This document shows positions 9,584-17,422 of a DNA stretch of 64,000 nt, one piece after another. Each line of letters opens with the position of its first letter. Within the stretch, counting starts at the first letter, position 1. The notes beneath the pieces are model-generated. The model searched no databases and was not told the DNA's origin. It worked only from the letters and a program-made list of their open reading frames with translations. The DNA comes from Bdellovibrionaceae bacterium UBA3535 (GTDB lineage: Bacteria > Bdellovibrionota > Bdellovibrionia > Bdellovibrionales > UBA840), in the NCBI GenBank assembly GCA_002376845.1, contig DFOS01000005.1, forward strand, positions 215,293 through 279,292. Reading direction: 5' to 3'. A program made the position numbers and the translations under genes.

Positions 9584-9861
9584 ATATATCACATACGTCT
9601 GCATGCAATCGGCCAACTGTAAAATTGACAATGGATATTGGAAGAATTCAATAAATATTTAGCAATCCATGACTATCTCTAAGAATTTCTTATGCATAAC
9701 TTAATAAAGAACTAATAATATGTGTGTTTTTCTAACAAAAATCTAAGCATATCCAAAAAATAGAATTTGCATATATTGACCGAAAAGCGGACGCAAGGTG
9801 CTGCCGGCAGCACAGCGCAAATTGAGCTCCATATTCTTGTGGGCAAGACATGGCAGGATCA
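9584..9861. other. A+T-rich intergenic stretch with a 16-base perfect palindrome
   Basis: No convincing gene is present. The notable element is the uninterrupted inverted repeat GTGCTGCCGGCAGCAC at 9798-9813, set in a locally G+C-rich patch. It could be a protein-binding site or, read on the minus strand, a hairpin downstream of the small gene ending at 9862. A TTG-started plus-strand frame of 68 codons crosses it but lacks a ribosome-binding site. Confidence 0.5.
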
Positions 9862-9996
9862 CTACAAAAGCCCAAATAACTTTGAAAACATTCGCCAAGT
9901 GATCCATATAAATTTCAATACCCCCACAAGTATCGAAAGAATTAATTTAAGAATCAAAAGGCGGCGCCGATAGGAACAATAAGTTTTGTTGTTCAT
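9862..9996 (-). CDS. Small hydrophobic protein, toxin-like, with sequestered Shine-Dalgarno
   Basis: A 44-codon frame (MNNKTYCSY at the start, IWITWRMFSKLFGLL at the end). It has a basic N-terminus (RRR at 10-12), one probable membrane segment (13-33) and a Trp/Phe-rich amphipathic tail. It is not similar to anything I recognise. The reason to believe it is the perfect Shine-Dalgarno AAAGGAGGTGAT directly before the ATG, the best in this window. A longer in-frame upstream extension is possible but lacks such a site. Size, charge and hydrophobicity resemble type I toxins such as Hok/Ldr-like peptides; that is inference. Confidence 0.5.
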   Translation of the reverse strand: MNNKTYCSYRRRLLILKLILSILVGVLKFIWITWRMFSKLFGLL

Positions 9997-10000
9997 ATCA

Positions 10001-10027
10001 CCTCCTTTGCTAAATGCTTTAAGGAGG
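10001..10027 (-). promoter_or_regulatory. Hairpin sequestering the Shine-Dalgarno of the small ORF
   Basis: On the minus strand CCTCCTT (10027-10021) lies 13 bases upstream of the complementary AAGGAGG (10007-10001), which is the Shine-Dalgarno core of the 44-codon gene. The 7-bp stem would hide the ribosome-binding site in the mRNA. Such self-sequestration is typical of tightly controlled small toxins and of attenuated leaders. Confidence 0.6.
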
Positions 10028-10034
10028 CTCAAAG

Positions 10035-10068
10035 TCCGCTGTGCCACTAGGGCAGCGGATTTTTTATT
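10035..10068 (+). terminator. Rho-independent terminator with no plus-strand gene upstream
   Basis: TCCGCTG (10035-10041) pairs with CAGCGGA (10053-10059), followed by TTTTTTATT on the plus strand. No plus-strand gene precedes it back to ung at 8.4 kb. A plus-strand RNA ending here would be antisense to the start and leader of the small minus-strand ORF. Read on the minus strand, the same hairpin would sit at or near the 5' end of the small ORF's mRNA. Confidence 0.6.
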
Positions 10069-10092
10069 AGCAATCGTGGTGCCAAGATCCAA
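10064..10092 (-). promoter_or_regulatory. Candidate promoter for the small hydrophobic ORF
   Basis: On the minus strand TTGGAT (10092-10087) and TAATAA (10069-10064) are separated by 17 bases. Transcription would begin near 10057, placing the stable TCCGCTG hairpin at the extreme 5' end of the mRNA, followed by the Shine-Dalgarno-masking hairpin. The -35 match is weak (three of six), so this is tentative. Confidence 0.35.
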
Positions 10093-10149
10093 TGGACATA
10101 ATTTTAAATTGAGTGATTCATTATACGGTTTGCGGATTAAAATCGGATT

Positions 10150-11211
10150 TTATTTTTGTCGTGTACTGCGTTTGTAGCGGTTCTTCCAACGTTTCTTGGC
10201 CATATCTTGCATATCCACAATTTTATCTGTTTCATCCACAATTTCGGCGCCCAAAAGAGTCTCGATTACATCTTCCATTGTGACAATGCCCGAGATACCG
10301 CCAAATTCATCCACCACCAAAGCAATATGCTCACGCTTTTCTATAAAATCGTTGAATAGATGAAAAATACTATAGTCTTCTGAGATGGTGAAAATCTCAC
10401 GCATAAATTCACCCAACTCCTTATCCCCTTCATCATCAATCAAGTGCTCCAGTACATCGTCTTTTAGTACATAACCCACGATATTTTCACTGGTATCACT
10501 TTCTCGAAGTGGAATGCGCGAAAAAACCAAATCTTCTTGTAGATCATAGAATTCTCGGGCCTTCATATTTTTTGGAGCCGTTTCGATTACAGTTCTAGGA
10601 GTCATCACCTGTTGCGCTTGGTATTTTTTAAAGTGCATTAGATTGTGAATGAAGGTGATTTCTGTTGGATCTAACGCACCCTCTTGCGAGCCAATTTCAG
10701 CCAGGGCCAAGAAATCGTGGCGAGAAAAAATGCTTTTCTTTTTATCGGAATTAAAAAATACCGTGATCGATTGGCAAAGCCATATGATGGGAGCCAAAAC
10801 TTTGATAAGAAAATTCAAGCTGCGAATGGTAAACGGCGCAAAACTCTTCCAGTTGGTAGCCCCTAAGGTTTTGGGAATGATCTCAGAAAAAATTAATATG
10901 GCCACGGTCATCCCCACAGGCACAACCAATCCGGTAATTAGCGGGTTGGCATCGGACCATATTTTGGTGGCTTCTTGGCCCACCCCAATTGCCCCGGCGG
11001 TATGGGCGATGGTATTCAAGCTCAGAATCGCCGACAGGGGCCGGTCGATATTATCTTTAAAATCTTTGAGGATGATGCCAAGCTTATTGCCCTTTTTGAT
11101 TTGGATCTGCATATAGGAGGGCGAAATACTTAGTAGAACTGCCTCCCAAAGTGAGCAAAGAAACGAGAAGGTGATCGAGATGAGGAAAAACCCTATCAGT
11201 GCGGTATACAT
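10150..11211 (-). CDS. CNNM (DUF21) membrane protein with CBS pair
   Basis: Member of the CorB/CorC-YtfL 'hemolysin-like' family associated with magnesium or cobalt efflux. The DUF21 membrane domain occupies about residues 1-155, with three or four helices and the conserved SEIIPKTLGA motif (109-118). A linker (FLALAEIGSQEGALDPTE) is followed by two CBS motifs (about 195-322, beginning VMTPRT and including VDEFGGISGIVTMEDVIE). The C-terminal CorC_HlyC domain found in many relatives is missing; the protein ends in a short basic tail (353 residues). The substrate is not evident from sequence. Confidence 0.85.
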   Translation of the reverse strand: MYTALIGFFLISITFSFLCSLWEAVLLSISPSYMQIQIKKGNKLGIILKDFKDNIDRPLSAILSLNTIAHTAGAIGVGQEATKIWSDANPLITGLVVPVGMTVAILIFSEIIPKTLGATNWKSFAPFTIRSLNFLIKVLAPIIWLCQSITVFFNSDKKKSIFSRHDFLALAEIGSQEGALDPTEITFIHNLMHFKKYQAQQVMTPRTVIETAPKNMKAREFYDLQEDLVFSRIPLRESDTSENIVGYVLKDDVLEHLIDDEGDKELGEFMREIFTISEDYSIFHLFNDFIEKREHIALVVDEFGGISGIVTMEDVIETLLGAEIVDETDKIVDMQDMAKKRWKNRYKRSTRQK

Positions 11212-11471
11212 CGAGCTCTTAATTTAGCAAATTTGCCTGGTGCCTACAATGAGAATCGGCGTACTTTCGAGCATAAATGAGGCATTTGAGAGGCTTTATA
11301 TGCCTAAAAATATGCGAAACACCCTTGAGATTCTAAAGAAAATTGTCTCAAATTGATACACTCTTTATTGGCTTATTTTAGATTCAGCCCATTCACATAA
11401 AAGCCTGATGATTTTACCGTTTTTTTGCTGGCTGTACTAAAGTGAGATGGGGATTCTGACGATACGTTTGT
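11212..11471. other. Intergenic region between divergent genes
   Basis: About 260 bases separating the CNNM gene from the divergent secreted-protein gene. It is A+T-rich, with short inverted repeats such as AGGCAT...ATGCCT (11281-11307) and a degenerate copy of a GGTGCC-type palindrome (11232-11246). It presumably carries both promoters, but I could not single out convincing hexamers. Confidence 0.4.
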
Positions 11472-13118
11472 ATGATGAAAAAGGTCTTATTTTTTCTATT
11501 CTTATTCACTTTTGTGAACCCTTTAGTTTTTGTTAACGTTACGAGTAATGCTAGTCAGCGCGCTTACCATTATGAGGAAAATGGAATGGGGAATACGGTA
11601 GTAATCGCCAGCAGAGCAGAAGCGAGTGATGAGGGCGATAACTTAGACGACATACATCCCGGTTTAGGAGATCTACTCAACAAGCTATATAAACAAAGAG
11701 ATGGAGATTTAGGCACAGCAAGTTCTGCTGTGGAAAGATCGACAAAAACCACCTTTGAAATGACAGATGAATTACGAAGAGGAATTGATAACATAATTGA
11801 TTATTGCAATTACAAAGTTACTCAACCAAATCCTCCTATGGATCTTAATACATGCATGGCTCAAGAACTTGGAAAAATGGATAGTCTTAAAGGCGCGCTA
11901 AACTCAAGCTTACAAGATCAAGTTAAGGCCTGTTCTGATACCGCTAAGGTGGCAAAATATTCATGTGATGCGCAAACCTATGGAGGTGCGGCCTCTCTAG
12001 TAATCGGCTTGGCTAATCAAGTTCGAGCCTCTGGCATGGGGGAAAAATGTAAAAAAGCAGCTGACTTTCAAAAAAATATGGGGCTCTTAAACGCTGGCAT
12101 TGCTGGCATGTGCTTCTATGGCAAAAACGAATGCAAAAAGAATTGTGAGATTAATGACGATTCGATAAATAGGTCAAAGCAAGTATTTGCTGAACTAAAA
12201 AATCTAAATATTCCAGCGTTAAATGCATTCTTAGATGACAGCAGACATGTTCAAGCGGTTAACAGCATTGATGAAATCAAACAAAGTTGTGAAAAAGCAA
12301 GTCTAAGTGTGGAAATAGCGCTGGGTAATGCCATGCAACTCATGCAAGGCTTCGCCCAAGCCGATCAGTGCGACCAAGAACTCACGCAAAATGAATGTAT
12401 GCAAGAAGATGCGGGGACAAATCGTAAGTGTCCTGTGCAGTTTTGTGCAAATCCCGATAACAGCGAAGATCCTTCTTGCAAATGGACAGCGGCTTGCTCC
12501 ACTCCAGAATCCATGAATGATCCTGCTTGTAAATGTTTGGCCAACCCCATGGCCGATGGCTGTATGAATCTACCACTACCAGGCGGTAGTTTTAACAGCT
12601 TTGCCAATAACCGTACACCTGGCGGTGATGGTTACGATTGGGGTGAAACAGAGATGCCCCTAGAAGATGTACCACCACCCGCTTTTGGTGATACAAACAA
12701 TACGGGTGACGGCATAGTCGGCGGCACCGGCGGCGGTGGCGGCGGAGTTGGCAAAGGCTCTGCCCTCGGCGGCGGCCCCGATGGCGGCGGCGGGCGCGGA
12801 CCAGCAGCAGGAGTTTATGATACCAACGTTACTGGTGGTGTTCGCAACAATGCAGGCGGCGCAGGTAGCGGCGGCGGCAGTGGTAGCGGCTACTACTCTG
12901 GCTCCTCGCGCGGCGGCGGTGATGGTTACACAAGTAGTGCACGTGGTGGTTCTGGCAAAAACAAACTTGATCTAAAAAAATATCTTCCGGGCGGAAAATT
13001 GGCACGGCAGCGAGATGCAAAAAAGAACAACGGCATTACTGGTGCCAATGGCCTATCAAATTTCCAAAAGGTCAACCGTGCGCACAACCGCTCACGCGGC
13101 ACTTTGATGCAGCCTTAA
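11472..13118 (+). CDS. Secreted Cys-rich and Gly-rich protein, unknown function
   Basis: A 548-residue exported protein of no family I recognise. A signal peptide (MMKKVLFFLFLFTFVNPLVF) is followed by an acidic, helical region. A cysteine-rich part spans roughly residues 110-360; many cysteines are paired in short motifs (CKKNC, CPVQFC, CKCLANP) and would form disulfides outside the cytoplasm. Residues about 385-500 are low-complexity glycine/serine repeats, and the last 50 residues are strongly basic. Double ATGs at 11472/11475 leave the start ambiguous by one codon. It stands alone, convergent with the oppC-like gene (4-base overlap). It could be a surface or matrix protein; that is a guess from composition. 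Confidence 0.75.
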   Translation: MMKKVLFFLFLFTFVNPLVFVNVTSNASQRAYHYEENGMGNTVVIASRAEASDEGDNLDDIHPGLGDLLNKLYKQRDGDLGTASSAVERSTKTTFEMTDELRRGIDNIIDYCNYKVTQPNPPMDLNTCMAQELGKMDSLKGALNSSLQDQVKACSDTAKVAKYSCDAQTYGGAASLVIGLANQVRASGMGEKCKKAADFQKNMGLLNAGIAGMCFYGKNECKKNCEINDDSINRSKQVFAELKNLNIPALNAFLDDSRHVQAVNSIDEIKQSCEKASLSVEIALGNAMQLMQGFAQADQCDQELTQNECMQEDAGTNRKCPVQFCANPDNSEDPSCKWTAACSTPESMNDPACKCLANPMADGCMNLPLPGGSFNSFANNRTPGGDGYDWGETEMPLEDVPPPAFGDTNNTGDGIVGGTGGGGGGVGKGSALGGGPDGGGGRGPAAGVYDTNVTGGVRNNAGGAGSGGGSGSGYYSGSSRGGGDGYTSSARGGSGKNKLDLKKYLPGGKLARQRDAKKNNGITGANGLSNFQKVNRAHNRSRGTLMQP

Positions 13119-14125
13119 CGTGGGTTTAAGGCTTCTCGCACACCATCACCAACCAAAGACAATAAAACAAGGGTACAAAACAAGGCTGTAGAAGGATAAA
13201 CCGCAAGCCACCAAGAAGTGGTGAAGTGCTTTTGTGCTTGCGCCAAGAGCTCGCCCCACGAAGGCGTTGGCGGCGGCAAACCCAAACCTAGATAATCCAA
13301 ACCCGCCAGCGATGTAACATATGTAGCAATCACAAAGGGTGCAAAGGTTATTACCGGCTGCAAAGAGTTCGGTAGTATATGTTTAAAGACAATTTGCTTA
13401 TGGCTAGCGCCAATGGCCCTTGCCGCTTCAACAAATTCTTTTTTACGGTTCTTTAAAAATTCTCCCCGAATGTAGGCAGACATAAAAATCCAACCAAAAA
13501 ATGAGGTGATAATTACCAACAAGGTAAGTCCTGGCTGATAGATCGATACCATAATGATCAATATAAATAAAAACGGAATGGAACTAATCACCTCCGTAAC
13601 CCGCTGCCCTAGTATGTCCACTGTGCCGCCAATATATCCCATAGCACCACCCAAAACGATGGCAATCATGGTGGTGACAAGCCAAACCAAAATCGCATAG
13701 GCCATGGAGTAGCGATAGCCATAAAGAAGACGTGATAAGACATCCCTGCCTCCCTCATCGGTTCCCATCAAATGTTTGGCAGAAGGCGGTCCCGGAAAAA
13801 ACTCCAGCGTCTTATCCGACTCATAGGGGTCCCACTCAATCAAGGGCCAAAGCGCCCAGTCGGCTTGCAAGTCACGGTAATTGGTCACCATGGTGGTGGT
13901 CACGCCAAATTCAGTGGGGTGATAGTCCTTTAAAACCGGAAAATACAATTGGGAATTGTAGGATAATACCAAGGGCTTTGAGTTAGCCCAAAACTCCGCA
14001 GTCAAAGAAAAGAAGCTTATAATTAGCAGTGCAATGCTGGCACAGACCGCCAGTCGGTTCTGCTTGAAACGCCGCCATTGTCTGAGTTTCATGTCGTTTT
14101 CTATAAAGCGTTCAATCAAAATCAA
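13115..14125 (-). CDS. Peptide/microcin-type ABC permease (YejE/OppC-like)
   Basis: Inner-membrane permease of a binding-protein-dependent peptide importer. The transporter signature EAARAIGASHKQIVFKHILP (EAA loop) and the typical GTDEGGRDVLSRLLYGYRYS segment preceding the core helices are clear. A long extracytoplasmic region (about residues 50-115) between helix 1 and the core resembles YejE. It overlaps the upstream permease gene by 14 bases. Substrate is inferred (oligopeptides) from family only. Confidence 0.88.
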   Translation of the reverse strand: MILIERFIENDMKLRQWRRFKQNRLAVCASIALLIISFFSLTAEFWANSKPLVLSYNSQLYFPVLKDYHPTEFGVTTTMVTNYRDLQADWALWPLIEWDPYESDKTLEFFPGPPSAKHLMGTDEGGRDVLSRLLYGYRYSMAYAILVWLVTTMIAIVLGGAMGYIGGTVDILGQRVTEVISSIPFLFILIIMVSIYQPGLTLLVIITSFFGWIFMSAYIRGEFLKNRKKEFVEAARAIGASHKQIVFKHILPNSLQPVITFAPFVIATYVTSLAGLDYLGLGLPPPTPSWGELLAQAQKHFTTSWWLAVYPSTALFCTLVLLSLVGDGVREALNPR

Positions 14126-15113
14126 TCCTCGGGTCTACTAGCACATATGCAATATCACTAATAATATTTCCTAACAGCATGGCTATGGCTTGCAGAAATA
14201 CCAAAGCCATCACCACCGGATAGTCTCTAGACATCACCGAAGTATAAGACAACAGACCTATGCCATCGAGTTGAAAAACTTGCTCTAACAATATGGAGCC
14301 AGCAAAAAAGATCGACAAAAAGCCGCCCACTCCAGTAACTACCGGGATCAATGCATTGCGGGTTGCGTGCTTAATATAAACCGCCTTTTCATCCAATCCC
14401 TTTGCGCGGGCCGTTCGAATGTAGTCCTTTTTGATCTCTTCCAAAATAGAGTTTTTCATTAACAAGGTTAAGGTGGTAAAAGAACCTATCACATAACAAA
14501 TCAGCGGTAAAATAAAGTGGTGAATTCGGTCTCCTACCTTTCCCCAAAAACCAAGAAACTCATATTGATCGGAAGTGGTACCGCCAATAGGGAAAAGATC
14601 TAGAAAACTGCCGCCAGCAAAAAAGACGATAAGCAAAATCCCCAACATAAATGGCACGATGGAGTAAGCAATAAAAAGCATTACACTGGTAATAATATCA
14701 AACTTACTACCTTGAAACATGGCCTTGGCAATGCCCAGCGGGATACTAATAATATAACTTAATAGCAAAGAGATGATTCCAAACTGTAAGGAGACCGGGA
14801 ACTTCGAAATGATCACATCAATAACCGGTTCTTCGTAGGTAAAACTATCACCAAAATCTAGGGTAAAAATATTTTTCAGCCAGATAAAATACCTTTGCAC
14901 CACAGGTTTGTCGCGCCCATATTGTTTGTTCAGCGCCTCGATTACCTCTTCGCTAACCGCGGCCCCACTTGCGCCACTACCAAATTTAAGGCTTTGAATC
15001 TTTTGCTCCACCGGGCCACCAGGAGCAAGCTCCAAGACAAAGAAGGTAACCACGGTGATTCCTAGCAGGGTTGGAAAGATAAGAGCAAAACGCTTGAGTA
15101 GATACCGAAACAA
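14112..15113 (-). CDS. Peptide ABC permease (YejB/OppB-like)
   Basis: First permease of the same importer, 333 residues with six helices. The N-terminus (FRYLLKRFALIFPTLLGITVVTFFVLELAPGGP, residues 2-34) is diagnostic of OppB-type subunits. The EAA loop reads TARAKGLDEKAVYIKHATRNA. It begins three bases after the binding-protein gene ends, so the three genes form one operon. There is no adjacent ATPase gene of the OppD/OppF or YejF type. Confidence 0.9.
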   Translation of the reverse strand: MFRYLLKRFALIFPTLLGITVVTFFVLELAPGGPVEQKIQSLKFGSGASGAAVSEEVIEALNKQYGRDKPVVQRYFIWLKNIFTLDFGDSFTYEEPVIDVIISKFPVSLQFGIISLLLSYIISIPLGIAKAMFQGSKFDIITSVMLFIAYSIVPFMLGILLIVFFAGGSFLDLFPIGGTTSDQYEFLGFWGKVGDRIHHFILPLICYVIGSFTTLTLLMKNSILEEIKKDYIRTARAKGLDEKAVYIKHATRNALIPVVTGVGGFLSIFFAGSILLEQVFQLDGIGLLSYTSVMSRDYPVVMALVFLQAIAMLLGNIISDIAYVLVDPRIDFD

Positions 15114-15116
15114 GGC

Positions 15117-16727
15117 TTACTCCACTGTCCAATATTCCATGCCCAATGAATATTTAAATGCCGGCTTCGGCATTTTTATATGCTTTCGATTGGCGTATAA
15201 TGTGCTCTTTTGATTTAGCATAAAAATATAGGGCACATCGGCGGCAATCTTGCGATATATTTCATGTAAAACAGGTTTGCGCTTTTCTTTGTCCAAAATG
15301 CCTTTTGCCTTATCAATTAGCGCATCCACTTCTTTATTGGAGTAAGACACATAGTTAGAACCACCGTCTGCCATAGAGGAGGAATGCCAAATCTGCTTAG
15401 GGTCCCAATTCAGCATGCCACCGCCCCAGCCTAGCGCTACGGTTTCAAAATTTCTTTCATTTAATAATTGTACTAAGGAATTCCACTCAATCAGCTTGAT
15501 ATCAATATCCACACCCTTTTTCTTTGCATCCTCCTTGATCATGGCATAAATGGGCATGCGCTCCTTGCTGCCAGTGGTAAGTTGAAAACGAAGGGGCGTT
15601 TTCTTGCCATCAATCATCTTATCCAAGACCCCATCCTTATCCGAATCACTCCAGCCAGCTTGCTTTAACAATTTCAAAGCACCTTCGGGATCATAAGGTA
15701 TCGGCTCTAAATCAGGATCTGCATATTCGGAGTGGCGGTAAGTGGGTCCACTCATTACTTCCCACATATTGTAATAAAACTTTTCCGCAATCAGCTCGCG
15801 GTTCACCAACATGGCAAAAGCTTTTCTAACCTTTAGATCTTTAAATATGGGATGCTTTAAATTCATCCCAATATAAATATAGGGCTTTGGCGTAAGAATA
15901 TCGACCTTATGTTTTTCTAGTTCACTCTCCCAAACCGGCCCACTAGTTTTCTTCATATAGGCCTCAGGATCGTTACTCATATCGATATAATCCAGTCGCC
16001 CCTTTTTTAACATTTCAATGGCGGTGTTTTTCTCTTTTACGAAACGAAAAATGATGCGGTCAAAATTATGCTTTCCCTCATTGTGAGCCAAGCTAGCCCC
16101 ATACCAATCAGGATTCTTTTCTAGGATAATGCGTTTGCCCTTTTCCCATTCCTTCAACTTATACGGCCCTTCTCCAACGACCTTTTTGGTTAACTTTCTC
16201 CCCTCTTTAGGATCTCCATAAACATGTTTCGGCAATATCTGCATCATGGATGCAATAACTTCTAAATTTTGATGGTACTTTTCTTTTGCTGTAAATTGAA
16301 TCGTCCTTTCATCAAGAATGGTGGGGGATTCAAACTTTTCAAAGTAGGAGCGGGAGTGCACCGCTGCATACTCTTCCATAAAATGCACATCAAAAGAAAA
16401 CTTCACATCCTCTACCGTCAGCGGCTGGCCATCATGAAACTTTACGCCCTCACGTATCTTAAAGGTATAGGTAAGACCATCCTCCGATACCTCAAAGGAC
16501 TCTGCAATACCCGGTTGCCATTCCAGCGTGTCTGGATCTCGATCCATCAAACGATCTAGTAAATAGGACTGCACGGACGTGGCGTAAACATCCGTCGAAG
16601 TTATGGGGTTTAGATTGGTTGGTTCGGCATTCAGATTAAGATAGATGATTTTGCCTTGCATTTTGGCAGCGTCATTCTTCGAAGTACAAGAAATTAATAT
16701 TAGTAATAAAATAGAAAGCAGCCGCAT
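15117..16727 (-). CDS. Peptide-binding lipoprotein of an ABC importer (SBP family 5)
   Basis: Extracytoplasmic solute-binding protein that captures peptides for the downstream permeases. The lipobox is LLILISC, so mature Cys14 is lipid-modified. The family-5 signatures LNLNAEPTNLNPITS and FKIREGVKFHDGQPLTVEDV are plain. I choose the ATG at 16727 because AAGGGGGG precedes it by a few bases; a TTG 15 bases upstream lies before that ribosome-binding site. Length is 536 residues, normal for the family. It opens the operon with the two permeases. Confidence 0.92.
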   Translation of the reverse strand: MRLLSILLLILISCTSKNDAAKMQGKIIYLNLNAEPTNLNPITSTDVYATSVQSYLLDRLMDRDPDTLEWQPGIAESFEVSEDGLTYTFKIREGVKFHDGQPLTVEDVKFSFDVHFMEEYAAVHSRSYFEKFESPTILDERTIQFTAKEKYHQNLEVIASMMQILPKHVYGDPKEGRKLTKKVVGEGPYKLKEWEKGKRIILEKNPDWYGASLAHNEGKHNFDRIIFRFVKEKNTAIEMLKKGRLDYIDMSNDPEAYMKKTSGPVWESELEKHKVDILTPKPYIYIGMNLKHPIFKDLKVRKAFAMLVNRELIAEKFYYNMWEVMSGPTYRHSEYADPDLEPIPYDPEGALKLLKQAGWSDSDKDGVLDKMIDGKKTPLRFQLTTGSKERMPIYAMIKEDAKKKGVDIDIKLIEWNSLVQLLNERNFETVALGWGGGMLNWDPKQIWHSSSMADGGSNYVSYSNKEVDALIDKAKGILDKEKRKPVLHEIYRKIAADVPYIFMLNQKSTLYANRKHIKMPKPAFKYSLGMEYWTVE

Positions 16728-16831
16728 AATCCCCCCTTGCAAGCTGCAATTAATATGACGTAATTTGGCGATGAATTCAAGAGATCTAAATACTTCTAGT
16801 CACTGGGGATTTTTCATATTAGCTTGATTTT

Positions 16832-17422
16832 ATGAAATGGCTTAAAGACCTATATTATTGGACCCTAAATTTTGCTGACAAAAAGTACAATACTGCTGCG
16901 CTATCGGCCGTATCATTTACCGAGGCGAGTTTTTTCTTAATACCACCCGAAGTTTTGTTTTTGCCCATGGCAGCGTCTCGGCCCAAACGCGCCCTATATT
17001 ATAGCTTTTTAATGAGTCTGTTTTCCGTGCTTGGGGGCATCTTTGGCTATTGGTTAGGCATGTCTTTTTGGCATGTCGTGAGTCCCTATTTTTTTGACTA
17101 TGTCTTTAGCGTAGAAAAATTTGATGAAGTACGAGTGCTATTTAACGATCATTCTTTTGAAACTTTATTTATTGCTGGCTTTACTCCCATCCCTTTTAAG
17201 ATATTCACCATCGCTGCCGGAGTGGTGAACACGCCCTTTGGATTGTTTGTCATGGTCTGTACACTCGCACGCACACTTCGCTATTTTATACTCGGTGGCC
17301 TGTTTTACTTTTACGGCCCAAAAATTCGCTCCTGGATTGAAGACAATTTCGAAAAGGCGACTCTGGGCATTGGTCTTCTACTCGTAGTACTCGTGGTAGC
17401 AATTAAAATCCTACGGCATTGA
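16832..17422 (+). CDS. DedA/YqaA-family (VTT domain) membrane protein
   Basis: A 196-residue inner-membrane protein with the YqaA-type VTT domain. Visible marks are FTEASFFLIPPEVLFLPMA near residues 29-47, the internal GYWLG, and the FTPIPFKIFTIAAG motif near residues 120-133, which carries the conserved proline-rich re-entrant loop. Relatives take part in lipid scrambling and membrane homeostasis; the specific role here is unknown. The gene converges on, and overlaps by 20 bases, the metalloprotease gene. Confidence 0.85.
   Translation: MKWLKDLYYWTLNFADKKYNTAALSAVSFTEASFFLIPPEVLFLPMAASRPKRALYYSFLMSLFSVLGGIFGYWLGMSFWHVVSPYFFDYVFSVEKFDEVRVLFNDHSFETLFIAGFTPIPFKIFTIAAGVVNTPFGLFVMVCTLARTLRYFILGGLFYFYGPKIRSWIEDNFEKATLGIGLLLVVLVVAIKILRH

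Noticed and set aside
9767..9973. Plus-strand TTG-started frame of 68 codons
   Set aside because: No Shine-Dalgarno, start inside an A+T-rich gap, and it is antisense to the better-supported small ORF.
12640..12975. Long alternative frames over the Gly-rich tract, e.g. an Ala-rich frame at 12736-12975
   Set aside because: They are the shifted reading of GGC/GGT repeats and have no start signal; the Gly frame continues a protein with a signal peptide.
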